Assembly: GCA_039090855.1 (NCBI GenBank) | Contig: CM077005.1 | Location: forward strand, 70,366,607-70,430,606 | DNA: 64,000 nucleotides | DNA from: Macrothele yani | Lineage: Eukaryota > Arthropoda > Arachnida > Araneae > Macrothelidae | Direction: 5' to 3' | Program-made: the position numbers and the translations under genes | In this document: one piece after another, positions 1-10,939 of the stretch | How positions within the stretch are numbered: position 1 is the stretch's first letter | How the letters are laid out: each line of letters begins with the position of its first letter | Notes under the pieces: generated by a model | Databases searched by the model: none | What the model saw: only the letters and a program-made list of their open reading frames with translations | What the model was told of the DNA's origin: nothing

Positions 1-1078
1 AGGAAATTTTTCTGTAATGGAGTTGATCAGTATCTGTAGCTCAGACTCGGAATGTGGCCAGCTAATGAAAACGTCGTCTACATATCTTAACCATAGGGAA
101 GGTTGAAAAGGGTGTAGAGGAATTATGGAAACTTCAATATGTTGCATGTAGATTTCAGCAAGCAGAGGGGAAAGAGGTGAGCCCATGGGGAGACCAGATT
201 GTTGCCTATACACAATTTTGTTGAAAACAAAACAACTATGTTGATGAATAGTGTGGAAACAATCATAAAGATCTTTGATAAGAGGACCGGGGGTTCAAAA
301 TGAAGAATCAATTTCTTCATGAGGAGCATGTAGGAATCAAAATATGGTACAGAGGGAAACAAAGATTCTACATCAAGAGTATACAGATTATCACAAGGAG
401 GAAAGGAATTAGGAAGGTTGTGGATGAAGTTTGAAGTAGAGACAACTGTATGAGGATGGTTGGCTGCCAGGGATTTGCATTTGAGGACCAATCTCTTTTC
501 AAGGTTTACTGCTGGAGAAAAAAGAATATTCCACTAAAGGTCTGATGGGGTTACCAGCTTTATGCAGTTTCACTTGCAGGAAGAGCCTGGGAGTTCTAAA
601 GTAAGGAGGGGGTGATATATCACCAAGGAAGGATTGAAGAGTTTCTTTCTTAGCTAATCTGTCAACTGAGTTTTTGAGTGAGTTGGTGGTGTCTGACTGT
701 AAAGGGATGCAGTTGGCAGATGTAAGAAAAGAAAGCACTTTCTGGTTTAGAGTTTCCTTACCAACAATGACTGGGCAACCAACTTTATCTGCTTTGCATA
801 CGGCTAGGTCATTTTCTTGAATAAATGACCTGAATTCTTTTAAACAAGAAGAAGAGTACTTGATTGGCACAGAATTTTGCTTGGATAAGATAACAGCAGC
901 GTTGGCACGAAGGATAGGCTGCTGAACAGTCTCAGTTCTGTGGATGGCTGATTCTATAACAGAAACAGTTTGTGGAAGATTGATAGGAAGAGCAGGTGAA
1001 AATTTTGGGCCTAATGATAAGAATTTATCCAAGCTAGGAGGAATAGTGACTATATGAAAACCATTCGAAAATCGAATA
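1..1078 (-). pseudogene. Penelope-like element reverse transcriptase, partial and frameshifted
   Basis: Minus-strand remnant of a Penelope-like element (PLE) reverse transcriptase that runs off the window start. From high to low coordinates the translation gives the N-terminal segment (IPPSLDKFLSLGPKF), the KLHKAGNPIRPLV motif typical of PLE RTs, then LYTLDVESLFPSVP (motif A), SGLPMGSPLSPLLAE (motif B) and LRYVDDVF with the YVDD catalytic box near 70-95. At least two frameshifts (near 500 and 300) separate these pieces, so it is dead. The matching C-terminal GIY-YIG part does not follow on this strand. A GIY-YIG part lies head-to-head on the plus strand from about 1079, which points to an inverted or rearranged copy. 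PLE RTs are related to telomerase RT; the motif order makes this family call firm. Confidence 0.88.
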
Positions 1079-1674
1079 TATATGAAAACCATTCGAAAAT
1101 CGATTGCCTCCTTCCTCACAAGAAAGAAGACCTGAAATTCTGTGGTTCTGTTCCTTACCATCCTTCCTATGCTTATAAGTTACAGATTCTTTTTAGAAGT
1201 TTTGGTTACCATCTTGCCATTAAATCTCCCCCAAACATCTTGAAACTTCTACAAAGGGATAGGGACAAAGTTGAAAGCCTGAACCTCCCAGGAGTTTACT
1301 GCATTCCTATCTCTTCTTCTACTGGGGATAACTTATACATTGGAAGCACATACAGGAGCATAAGCCATAGAATTTTAGAACATAGAAAAGATGTTTCGAA
1401 AGGCAATCCCAACACTGCCTTGTCTATTTTGACAATGGAAGACACATCTGCAGTTCCCCACTGGAACGAAGCAAAACGAATTGCTTCGTTTGACAATCGT
1501 TTTGCCCTCCGTTACCGTGAAAGCATAGAAATTATTTTCAACTCAATGACTTGCAACTCCGAATCTCCTCTCTACATTCCGTTAATCTGGAGATCAATTC
1601 TAAGTTTTGGCAACAAAAATAGGAAAAATTCAAATGTAGAATCTGGCAACAATCTTAGTCCTCCATTGGCGTGA
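1079..1674 (+). pseudogene. PLE C-terminal region with GIY-YIG endonuclease domain
   Basis: Plus-strand open frame encoding the PLE linker (KIDCLLPHKKEDLKFCG, with the HPSYAYKLQILFRSFGYHLAI segment) followed by a GIY-YIG nuclease: GVYCIPISSS, then NLYIGSTYRS with the YIG triplet, then an ISHRILEHRKDV segment. In PLEs this endonuclease nicks the target for reverse transcription. The open frame starts at a Met at 1054 but the first bases belong to a junction where about 25 bases (TATATGAAAACCATTCGAAA and on) occur twice in tandem, at about 1051 and 1079. That junction is shared with the divergent minus-strand RT part, so no true start codon is implied. The copy is a 5'-truncated piece. The coding tail ends at the structured motif at 1671-1700. 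Confidence 0.85.
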
Positions 1675-1700
1675 TGAAGACCTAAGATAAGGTCGAAAAC
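1671..1700 (+). ncRNA. hammerhead-like PLE terminal motif, copy 1
   Basis: Sequence reads GTGATGA, then a hairpin (GACCT ... AGGTC), then GAAAAC. It overlaps the stop codon of the upstream GIY-YIG frame. The order TGATGA, stem, GAAA is the hammerhead ribozyme core pattern, known from PLE terminal repeats. The other two stems were not identified, so activity is not claimed. Confidence 0.45.
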
Positions 1701-1802
1701 TTCCAACTTACGAACTTTTTGTAAAAGTTTTAGTTAACGTAACTAGCGTGATCAAGTCACCTTTCTTTGTTAATATTGTTACGTGTTTTGCCCATAATCG
1801 TC

Positions 1803-3925
1803 ATCACTAAGCTGTTCTGAGATTCAGAGGTTAGCTCCACAAAGAAATACAAACCAACATATAAATTTTTAACTGATTATTTACTTACTGTTGCTGAATC
1901 AATCTTCTTCACGACACACAACTTGGGCTTCACTGACATCCATCACACGATGTACGAAAGACCTTTTGTGCTTCATACTCAATCTGATCCTCCCATGACT
2001 TCCTTGGCCTTCCTCTACCTTTCTTTCTCGCCACTTGGACTGAAAAAATTTTTCTTGGTAAGCATCTCATCACTCATTCAACATGGCAAAACCACATAAT
2101 ATTAGTCCCCACCTTACAAACAACATTTTGCCTCATATTTACACAACTTCAGCACACATTTTCATTCCTCACACGATCAGAGAATGTATTGCCACGAACT
2201 CCCCATAAGTAACAAACCTCTCCAGCACAGCATCAACTCCTATATCTCTTCTGCAATGCCCAGGTTTCGCTGCCATACATCAGAATAGAAGCAATTACAC
2301 TTTCATACACAGCCATTCGTGACACTCTTGAAAGCCATCATTCCTGTGAAAGCAGCTATGACTTTCAATGAAGAATTCACTTGCCTACTAATTTGACCAT
2401 CTAATTTGTTCTCTCTGTCAAACATGCTTCCTAAATATAAAAACTTATTCACCTGGTCAATCACTATGCAATTTAGACTTATCTTGCATTCAGTACCAAC
2501 AGTTCCTAGCTCAAAAACCCATAACTTTGGATTTTCCCTTATTTATACTCAGTTTGAATTTCATACAAACTTTGTACATCCAGGACAACATACTCTGCAA
2601 CTCTTTTGCTATCTGCCAACAGGATTGTGTCATCAGCATACAGCAATCTGCACACACAGATATTTCCAAGACATAAACCAGTATTGTCCATCTTCGCATC
2701 ACGCATCCATAAACATTAAATAGCCATGGTAACATTACATAACTTTGACTCCTGCACAATAGAAAACCATTTTGATAAAACACCATTCACTCGCACACAA
2801 GCTCTACTGCCAGCATACATGGCTTTTACACTATTAAGTAGGTTCCCAGAAACACCATATTTATTCAGCACATTCCACAAAAGTATCCTATTTACTTAGT
2901 CATAAGCTTTCTCTAAATCTATGAACACTGCAAAAACTTGCTTACCAACAGCCAGATACTTTTCGATCATCATGCGTTATGCAAAAATTTGTTTAGTGAA
3001 GTCCTTAAATAGGCATAAAACCACTCTGAATATCCCACACTTTCTCCAATGTAAAACTTGTATCTTTTCAATAATGATCTTACCAAACACTTTCCCTGGC
3101 ACACTCAGTAAGCTCATACCACGATAGTTCTTGCAGTCAGTAGGATCACCTTTTTCCTTATACAAGAGAACAATGACAGCTTTTCCCTTATACAAGAGAA
3201 CAATGACAGCTTTTCCCTTATACAAGAGAACAATGACAGCTTTTCCCTTATACAAGAGAACAATGACAGCTTTTCCCTTATACAAGAGAACACTGACAGC
3301 TTTCCTCCAATCCAGAGGAACCATTCCTACATTCTAGCATAACTGGCAAATTTCAGTTAACCAGTCAATTACAGAATCACCACCATATTTTAACACCTCA
3401 GCAGTTATGCCTTCTACTTCCAGAGACTTACCATTCTGAAGAGATTTTAGAGCTTCAAACACCTTTTCTCTTGAGATCCCTCCTGTGCTTCCATCTTTCA
3501 CTGTGATATCATCTGCTTCTGCCTCAGAATCAACTTTGATTGCTTGATCTAATAACTCACAGAAGTATTCACTCCATCATTCACTTAACTCATTGGGCTA
3601 CGCTATCATTTCTCTGATCCTATTCTTCATACAACTTGAAACTTTACTTCCCTTATTTTCTGTCTCATATACTTCCAGGATATTTTTCTATCTTTCCAAA
3701 AAGCCAATTCATGCCTTTCTACCTTTTCCTTCCGATCTTCAGCCTTATTCTGGCAAAGCAGCTTAGCTGCCTCAAACTTCTTACAGCAATATTCATCCTC
3801 AGAAACACAACCTTGCAACAGCCCCAAATATGCCTCCTTTTTCATTTCACTGCTTCTTCAATCTCACTATTCCACCAAGCATCATCTCTAGTGTTACCCC
3901 CTATTGTGAAGCCACAGATCCCTTC
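1803..3925 (-). mobile_element. RTE-like LINE, copy A, 5'-truncated, decayed
   Basis: Minus-strand non-LTR retrotransposon. Its 3' end lies near 1803, beside AGCTTAGTGATGACG on the minus strand, in keeping with the TGATGA-type tails of RTE elements. Coding remains run from about 3860 (connector, ...AFWKDRKISWKYMRQKI) through the RT region near 3324-2977 (VPLDWRKAV, DCKNYRGMSLLSVPGKVFGK) to motif C and the thumb near 2786-2511. These pieces are in different frames. The endonuclease half is missing. The 3' 800 bases closely match copy B at 3946-4922, and the coding part matches copy C at 10940-12985. Clade assignment to RTE rests on motif style and the 3' end, not on a tree. Confidence 0.8.
3151..3300. 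repeat. 30-bp tandem repeat x5 inside the LINE RT frame
   Basis: Five consecutive 30-bp units (core CCTTATACAAGAGAACAATG) at 3151, 3181, 3211, 3241 and 3271, nearly identical. The minus strand encodes LYKGKAVIVL repeated in frame in the RT, where LINE copy C at 11340-11400 has a single unit. The expansion therefore keeps the reading frame and is specific to copy A. Confidence 0.95.
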
Positions 3926-3945
3926 AGCGCGCGCACACACACACA

Positions 3946-4922
3946 CCACTAAGCTGTTCTCCGAGATTCAGGTTAGCTCCACAAACAAATACACAATACT
4001 AGATAATTTTTACTTACTGTTGCCGTATCAAACTTCTCCATTTCCAGCGATCTTAACATACAACTCAACCCTCACTGGTGTCCATTACACACCGTACAAA
4101 AGATCTTCTACACTTTATACTCATAATTTTTTTTTTCTCATGCCGACACTCCTGAATCTGATCCTCCAATGACTTCCTTGGCCTTTCCTTCCTGCCACTT
4201 GGGCTAAAAAAAAATTTTTAGCAAGCATCACATCACTCATTCTTTTAACATGGCCAAACCACTAAAGCATATTAGTCTCCACCTTGCTAACAACATTTTG
4301 CTTCACATCACACAACTGCAACACATCTTCATTCCTCACACAATCAGAACGCGTCTTGCCACAAACCTCCCCCCCCCCATAAGTAACTCATTTCTCCAGC
4401 ACACAAACGACTTCTATGTTTCTTCTGTAGTACCCAGGTTTCACTGCCATACATCAGAGTAGGATCAATTACACATTCATACACAGCTATGCGGGACTCT
4501 CTAGAACCCATCGTTCCTGTGAAAACCTCCCAAAGCAGCCATGACTTTCAATGAAGAATTCGCTCTCCTACTAATTTCATCATCCAATTTGTTCTCTCTG
4601 TCAAACATGCTTCCTAAATACACAAACTCACTCACCTGATCAATGTGCCATTTAGACTTATATTACATTCAGTGCTACCAGTTTTGTTCCTCTCTCAAAA
4701 ACCATAACTTTGGTTTTTCCTTTAATTATACTCAGTTTAAATTTCATGCAAACTTCATACATCCACGGCAACATACTCTGCAACTCACTTTTGCTCTCTG
4801 CCAACAGGACAGTGTCATGAGCATAAAGCAATCTGCACTCATGGAGATCACCAAAACATAAGCCAGTATTATCTATTTTGGCAGCACGCATGCATGCACG
4901 CACGCATCCATCCCATACTATT
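3946..4922 (-). mobile_element. RTE-like LINE, copy B, short 3' fragment
   Basis: Minus-strand 3' fragment of the same LINE family as copy A. It begins at the same terminal sequence (AGCTTAGTG), here next to a short CA/GC repeat at 3927-3945. The coding tail near 4910-4658 holds CRLLYAHDTVLLAESKSELQ, so the YADD catalytic box reads YAHD: one catalytic aspartate is replaced by histidine. The segment above about 4922 no longer matches the family. The copy lies end to end with copy A in the same orientation. Confidence 0.8.
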
Positions 4923-5544
4923 AAAGGAGCAATTCTTGTACCTATGTAAATTTTATTTTGAAAACGACTAAGGATTTTGATGAAAGTGGTTAACTTACTG
5001 TTTTCTGGTACCAGAAATCTATTTAGCTTGATCTCGACTTTGGAAAAATTCATTTAGTGGGTTAAATAACCACCCTGAGTTACGTTTTTAGTGTCGTGGC
5101 GTCATCCTATTAATGTTTCCCATGCTTAGAAATCATATGACGTCACCCTCTCGCGATTGAGATGTTGGCGCGCAGTCATGCCATCTGCCTCTTTACGTCA
5201 CGCGTTGTATGTGTATTACACATTACTTCTGTTTCCTTCTAGAACAAAAAGTGAGTTGTGCCAGCTGCTTGGAGTTGATGCCTAGTACAGTATAAGCAGC
5301 AGAATGCGGATTTAGTGTGTTTATCCCTTCAAAAGGTAAACTATTAATACAGCATTTTTTTGTTACATTTTTGAATAGTCACTTGATGACGAGCGTATCC
5401 GCTGTGCTAAAATATGATTAGTTCATTTTTATTAATTACTATTAACAGAGTGTCACGTGGATGGTAAAACAATATAAAAACATATAGCTGGCCAACCCCC
5501 TACAAAACGTGGACGTTTCACCTTTAATAAGAATAAGGCACTGT
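4923..5544. other. no gene recognised, between LINE copy B and Helitron coding region
   Basis: Unique-looking AT-rich sequence with no open frame of note. It may include the Helitron 5' end, but I could not identify a TC start with a matching 3' CTAG and hairpin. Confidence 0.4.
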
Positions 5545-6002
5545 TGTGAAACAAGAACAAGCGGAAGAAGTAAATATAGAACAGCTTGGACATTCAAGAG
5601 CCGATAGTTTCCGATCACATTCTAGTCTCGAAACATATGACCTTCCATTGTAAGAAGATCAGCCTACAAAAAGACCATTCTGACCAGTTAAGGCAAGGAA
5701 CATGGAAATAATGTCCGACAATGAATCTATATCGGAAGAAAACCTCAATCAAATGCTGCAAATAAATAGACAGTGAATCACAGCTGAATCATCCGAAGAA
5801 CGTAACCAGCACTTGGAAGAATTATGAAGTCGTTCATCACAGCGGATCGCAACCGAAACCGTGGATGAATGTGTTCAGTGACTGGAACACTTGCGACAAC
5901 GCAACTGAATGACTAGCCAACGAAACCAAAGAACGACATAACCAGAGGTTGGAAGAACAACGTCGTGATGCTAGACACCGAAGAGCCTTGAAATAGAATC
6001 GA

Positions 6003-8417
6003 TTGCAGACGTACAAGTGCTCTGTTAACGCTGATGTAACCTACCAAAGCTGGGGACCTTTGAATATCGCGTGCATTCACTGCAGAGCTGTCCATTTCCC
6101 CAAAGAACATGTATCCAACCAAATTAACCGCAACTCCTTTGGAGCCTGCTCCTTACATGGCCGAATTCTGCTGGAACCACTGCAATTTCCTAATTAATTG
6201 GTGAACCTCTTTTTACGACGTCATCTGCTCGCCGAAGAATTCCATAAAAGGATCCGAAATTTGAACGCATGCTTCGCTCTAGCTTCATTTAACGTGGATG
6301 ACGATCGAACCATCAACAGCCATGGTATCTATAGCTTCATCGCTGGCAGACAAGTTTACCACAAAATGAATATGGCAGCTCATCCGACCAAAACACCAAA
6401 GGTGAATTCGAACGACCTCAATATGGCCAAATGTACTTCCTGGACTCTGATGATAGTATTGCCGAGCGATTTGAACATCCTCTCAACCAAGGAATCAGCA
6501 GAGCTCTAATGGAATTGCTGGAGAAAATTATTCAATCTCAGAACGATTTCATGCATTCCTTCATGATGATGCAAGAAGTAGAAGAAGTGAACCAGCGTGC
6601 AGCTGCAGAAGGAATGGCGCCTGCGCATGTTCGCCTCCTGTTTTCAGTGCTAGAAGGTGCCGACTACAGAAGATTCAATGTTCCTTTTTCCAATGAAGTA
6701 TGTGTTGTCCTCACGCTTAACGCCGATCGAAGCTTTCTGGATAATGAAATTGTGGTGCATCAACAAGGCAAAAAGATAGTCACTTTGAGGAATACCGACA
6801 AACACGATGAGCCCTTCACCAACCCGCTGTTCTACCCAAAAGGAACGTTCGGCTACTCCGTGGATCTGAAACTACGAACACCTTATGCGAGCCGTCAGCA
6901 TCTGACGCGACTTGAATTGGCGCAATACCGAATCGCTTTTTGACGCGGACTTGCCAAGCACATTCCTCCAGAAACAGCTGTAATAGATCCCGATTTCCGT
7001 CAAACCAACTTCAACGCCTTGCATTTCGGTGGTCAACTTTTCCAGCAGTATCTCGTCAATACTTACATTCGAGTGGAACGCTACCACATCCAATGGATTA
7101 AGGCTAACCAAAAGAAGATTCTCGCCGATCAATAAACCAGAGTTACCAGCTTTATCAACGAGCTTGCAGAAAAGAAGGATGCCGTTGTTGCTGAGAAGAT
7201 AATACTACCGTCATCGTTCCCTGGCTCAACGCTATACTACGCCGAACACTTCAAAGACACGATGGCTATTGTTCGGCGCCTTGGATCACCAGATTTCTTC
7301 ATCACCATGACATGCAATCCCAATTGGCCAGAGATTAAAGAAGCGCCACGTACTGCCTTCGAAGATGGAACTACCTTACAACAGCTGACTCCAGACTGGC
7401 CTGACCTCGTCTCTAGAATTGCCAAGCTTAAATTCGATGCAATCATCAAAGAATTGGACAAAAATCACATCTTCGGAAACGTCGCCGCATACATCTACCC
7501 TATCGAATTTCAGAAGCGTAGCCTTCCACATATGCACCTGCTTCTGATCAAGAGTCCAGAAGACAAGATCCATAGCCCAGAAGAACTCTATGACCTGGTA
7601 TCAGCTGAAATTATCGACAACAATGATCCAGAGTTGCGAGAACCAGTGCTGAAGTGGATGATTCATAATATATAATCTGTGCAGAGAGCTGAATTCAGAT
7701 GCAAGCTGCATGGTCAACAAGAACGGAAGCATTAAGTGCGGCTTCGATTTTTTTTTTTTTTTTTTTTTGATTGAAGGTTTAACGACCACCATGAGCAACT
7801 CAATGGGCTATAAGCAGTCGCCCGTCCCTAATTTAGGGTCACTGGTTCCAGGGAAGGGAGAGAGCCAGTGCCGTAAGACAAACACAACATCCATGCCTCA
7901 CCGGGATTCGAACCCGCACTCCGTTCGGACGAATGATCAGAGGCCATCGCTTAGACCACTGCGCCACCGGGGCTGCCGCTTCGACTTCCCGAAACCTTTC
8001 TAAGAAGTTAAATCTCTAGCGGATGATGAGAAACCAAAGTACTGATGTCGCTACGACTCCAAGTTGGAGCAGCGCAATCCAGAATTTTCACACGAACATG
8101 CCATGTACCGCAAGAATATAAATGGTCAATGAGTAACAAGAGATAACCGTCGCGTGGTTCCTTACAACGCTTATCTGCTGAAGAGGTACAAGTGTCATAT
8201 CAACGTCGAGTACGTTGGAAGCATTCGTGCCGTAAAATATCTCTACAAGTACATCTATAACGGCCACGATTACACATCCATCAAGATCGTGGAAAACCAA
8301 AGAAGACTAATTTACAATGAAGCGGACACCTACGTTGAAGGCCAATGCATCACTCCATCGGAAGCACGCTGGAGGTTATTCGGTAACGAGATCCAGAAAA
8401 AGAGCCACGCCGTTTAA
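6003..8417 (+). pseudogene. Helitron Rep region (zinc finger and HUH nuclease)
   Basis: First a Cys/His segment, IACIHCRAVHFPKEHV then GACSLHGRILL, where the usual second CxxHG cluster has one Cys changed to Ser. The Helitron N-terminal domain follows (RNLNACFALASFNVDDD, about 6265-6310), then SFMMMQEVEEVNQRA and VVLTLNADRSF. The Rep core (7262-7675) has FFITMTCNPNWPEI and the metal-binding HUH motif as LPHMHLLL near 7529. The two-tyrosine motif YLYKYIYNGHD is at 8238-8270. Function: cleaves and joins single strands during rolling-circle transposition. Stops near 6198, 6943 and 7132, frame changes, and a SINE inserted between the HUH and Tyr motifs inactivate it. Confidence 0.88.
7748..7974 (-). 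mobile_element. tRNA-derived SINE, copy 1, inside Helitron Rep
   Basis: Full-length SINE on the minus strand. The tRNA-like head (box A GGTGGCGCAGTGG, box B GGTTCGAATCCCG) is at about 7890-7974 and the A tail (T-run on the plus strand) at 7748-7769. It is flanked by a 10-bp target duplication, GCGGCTTCGA at 7738-7747 and GCCGCTTCGA at 7975-7984 (one mismatch). About 220 bp long and close in sequence to the copy at 17016. RNA polymerase III transcription and LINE-driven retroposition are inferred from the class. Confidence 0.93.
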
Positions 8418-8565
8418 CGTTTGGACATCCATCTGCCTGGCCAATACCGAATCGGGAAGATAGACCATGCCCAAGAAGATTTGGCAGACATTGGACAGAA
8501 AGGCTCAATGTTAGAAGCCTACTTCCGGCACAACCGATCGCTAAAACAAGAAAACTGTCAATTCA

Positions 8566-10517
8566 GTGGAAACCCATAAGAGGTTAATTACCACTACTAT
8601 TGGTAGATGTCCGAACATTTCAAATGGGTCGGAAAATAAAGTGAACGGGTGCAGAGAACTCGCCGTCGTGTCATTGGCCGAATCCATAATGTTAATTTCA
8701 TCACCCAGTCAGAACTATACTAATTATGACTACTGCTGTACCATGTCAAGATTGCAACAAGCTCCGAAGATCAAATGGTTGACGGCCCCCGATATGCGGC
8801 ATACAAGCAAGATTGCCTGACTCAAGGACTCGCCTACGACGATCAACAATGGATACAAGGCCTACGAGAATCTGCCATCTCGAAGATGCCTAGAGCAATG
8901 AAAACATCGTTCATACAGATTCTGATTCTTGGATCACCCGAAAACCCGAAGCACCAATGGGGAATGTTCAAAGAAGACTTGGCCAATGATTATCTGAGAA
9001 GCAGGACGAACTAGCGGCTCAGTCGAAGCAATTAAACGCGCTTATCGAATCATCACCTAAAAGTTGAACACCGAAGCAACAGAAGACAGAAATTTCCACT
9101 ATTGGGTGCAATGATTTGCCATGGACAACATTGAGGACTATGAGAATGATCTCAACCAAGACGTTCTAAACACCAACGAGTCAGCTGCTCTAGGCGAATG
9201 CGTGTACGGGCTTCTTAAAGGAAGGCAAATCGAAATTGTTGGCACCATAGTACGTGCACTTGATGACACGAACCCTGGACACAGATGTTTCTTCATTGAT
9301 GGACCTGGTGGCACTGGCAAGACCCTGTATCACATCCTTCATAGCCTAAATTACAAAATCAGGTACATGGCCTTCACCGGTATTGCTTCGATTCTGCTCC
9401 CAGGTCGACGAACTTCACACAAGACCTTTGGACTCAAGGTGCTGATGCCAGAATCAATTTCAAGCATAAAACCTGGATCAACCAAAGCTGCAAAACTTGC
9501 CCAAGTTGAAGTTTTCCTAACGGATGAAGCACCTATGCTACCAAAATACAGACTACATAACATGGATCAGCTTTTGCGTGCCATAGCAAATCCGAATCTG
9601 CCGTTTAGAGGAAAGATTGTGGTTCTTGGAGGTTTTCGTCAGTGTCTTCCCATGCAGCCCTGAGCCAACAGAACTGAACTACTAGATTCATCGATCAAAA
9701 GAAGCAACCACTGGCGACAATTCAATTTCTTTTCGCTGAAGAAGAATATGCGCATCGACCCACAAGAAAAAGATTTCACAAATTATCTTTTGAAGCTTGG
9801 AAATGGACAACTGCCGATGAATGCCATGGACGAAATTGAAATGCCAGAAGACATCCTTTCTAATGGCAATCTCGTCGATGAGGTCTTCGGAAATTGTCTC
9901 GCAAATGAAAACTATGAAGGAATGAAGGACAGCGCTATTCTCGTGCCATTGAACAAACACGTCAGTAACATCAACGCAGAGATCATTGAGCAACTGCCTG
10001 GAGAGTACAAAGTATATCATAGTTATGATTTTGTCAAGGACCATACAGAAGGAGTGCTACAATTCACGCCGGAATTCCTCAACTCCATCGCCGATTTGCC
10101 ACTGCATGAGCTGAAGCTGAAAAAAAAAAAAAACGATCATCATGCTGCTGCAGAACTTGGACCTCTCAGAAGGACTAATGGAACTAGGATTATCATAACC
10201 AAGCTCTGCAACAACATCATCAAGGCGAAGATCGTCACTGGAGAACAATCTGGCCAAGAAGTACACATTCCACGAATTACGCTTGACTCAAACAAAGGTC
10301 AACTTGGATGTACAATGCAACGACATCAGTTTCCGGTAAAACCAGCATTCACTATGACCATGTACAAAGCCTAAGGCAAACCTTCGAGTTTGTTGGCGTC
10401 GATCTACAGATATCCATCTTCATGCATGGAATGCTGTACGTTGCCTTTTCCCCGAGTCAAGAGGCGAAACAGTTTAAAAGTGCTGCTACCACCAGAGAAT
10501 CCATGTCACACCCGTAA
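8566..10517 (+). pseudogene. Helitron Pif1-like helicase region
   Basis: Segment 8775-9014 matches the Helitron linker before the helicase (GLAYDDQQWIQGLRESAISKM). The helicase proper has Walker A IDGPGGTGKTLY near 9295-9327, an ALTGIAS-like TGIASILLPGRRTSHKTF segment, Walker B EVFLTDEAPMLPK near 9510-9545 and FRGKIVVLGGFRQCLP (motif III). Then come the LVPLNKHVSNINAEIIEQL and NGTRIIITKLCNNIIKAKI segments of the C-terminal half, and QTFEFVGVDL after a frame change near 10374. The motif III end reads GGFRQCLP where GGDFRQ is usual, so an aspartate is lost. A lysine run (A10 near 10120) suggests slippage. Broken by a stop at about 9661 and later frame changes. Confidence 0.88.
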
Positions 10518-10520
10518 TGT

Positions 10521-10939
10521 TGTATGGAAAAAGTGTTTCACACCATGGAAGTTCATCCGAATGTAATGCCTATGGAACTTTACTATGAAGAAAGTTGTGG
10601 GAGTTTACCCGACAACATGGAGGACTTAAACACCTCAGCCAAATATCTACAAAATATAATTCCATGAAGAATCTCATGTTAACCTTTATTGTTTGGTGTT
10701 TCATATTCAGAAATAATAAATACAATTTAAAAAAATTTCTTACTCTAACACAAATAAAAAATTATCATTCTTTGTTTTCATGTTTATTCTAAATTAATTT
10801 GTCTCTAATTCGTCTATCATTATTAATCTTGATGGCTTAGGCTTAGCATTACGATACTTGGAAATAATATATCAAAATATAAAATTTTTTGTGCCCTCAT
10901 CTTCCCTTTAACAAAGTGATGCTCGGTGTTCCTGATATT
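10521..10939. other. no gene recognised, AT-rich
   Basis: Probably the Helitron 3' non-coding end followed by low-complexity AT-rich sequence. No CTAG-plus-hairpin end was confidently found. Confidence 0.35.

Larger units (their letters stand above)
5545..10520 (+). mobile_element. Helitron, decayed, with Rep and Pif1-type helicase remains
   Basis: Plus-strand Helitron, a rolling-circle transposon. The parts are in the family order: a charged N-terminal region (about 5545-6000, several stops), a zinc-finger-like segment, a Rep HUH domain and a Pif1-like helicase. The single original gene is broken by many stops and frameshifts and split by a SINE at 7748-7974. GC content is visibly higher than in the flanks, which fits transfer or a younger origin than the surrounding sequence. 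Ends were not located, so the limits are those of coding similarity. Confidence 0.9.

Noticed and set aside
3151..3300. CRISPR-like array
   Set aside because: Direct repeats have no spacers, the unit is RT coding sequence, and the genome is eukaryotic.
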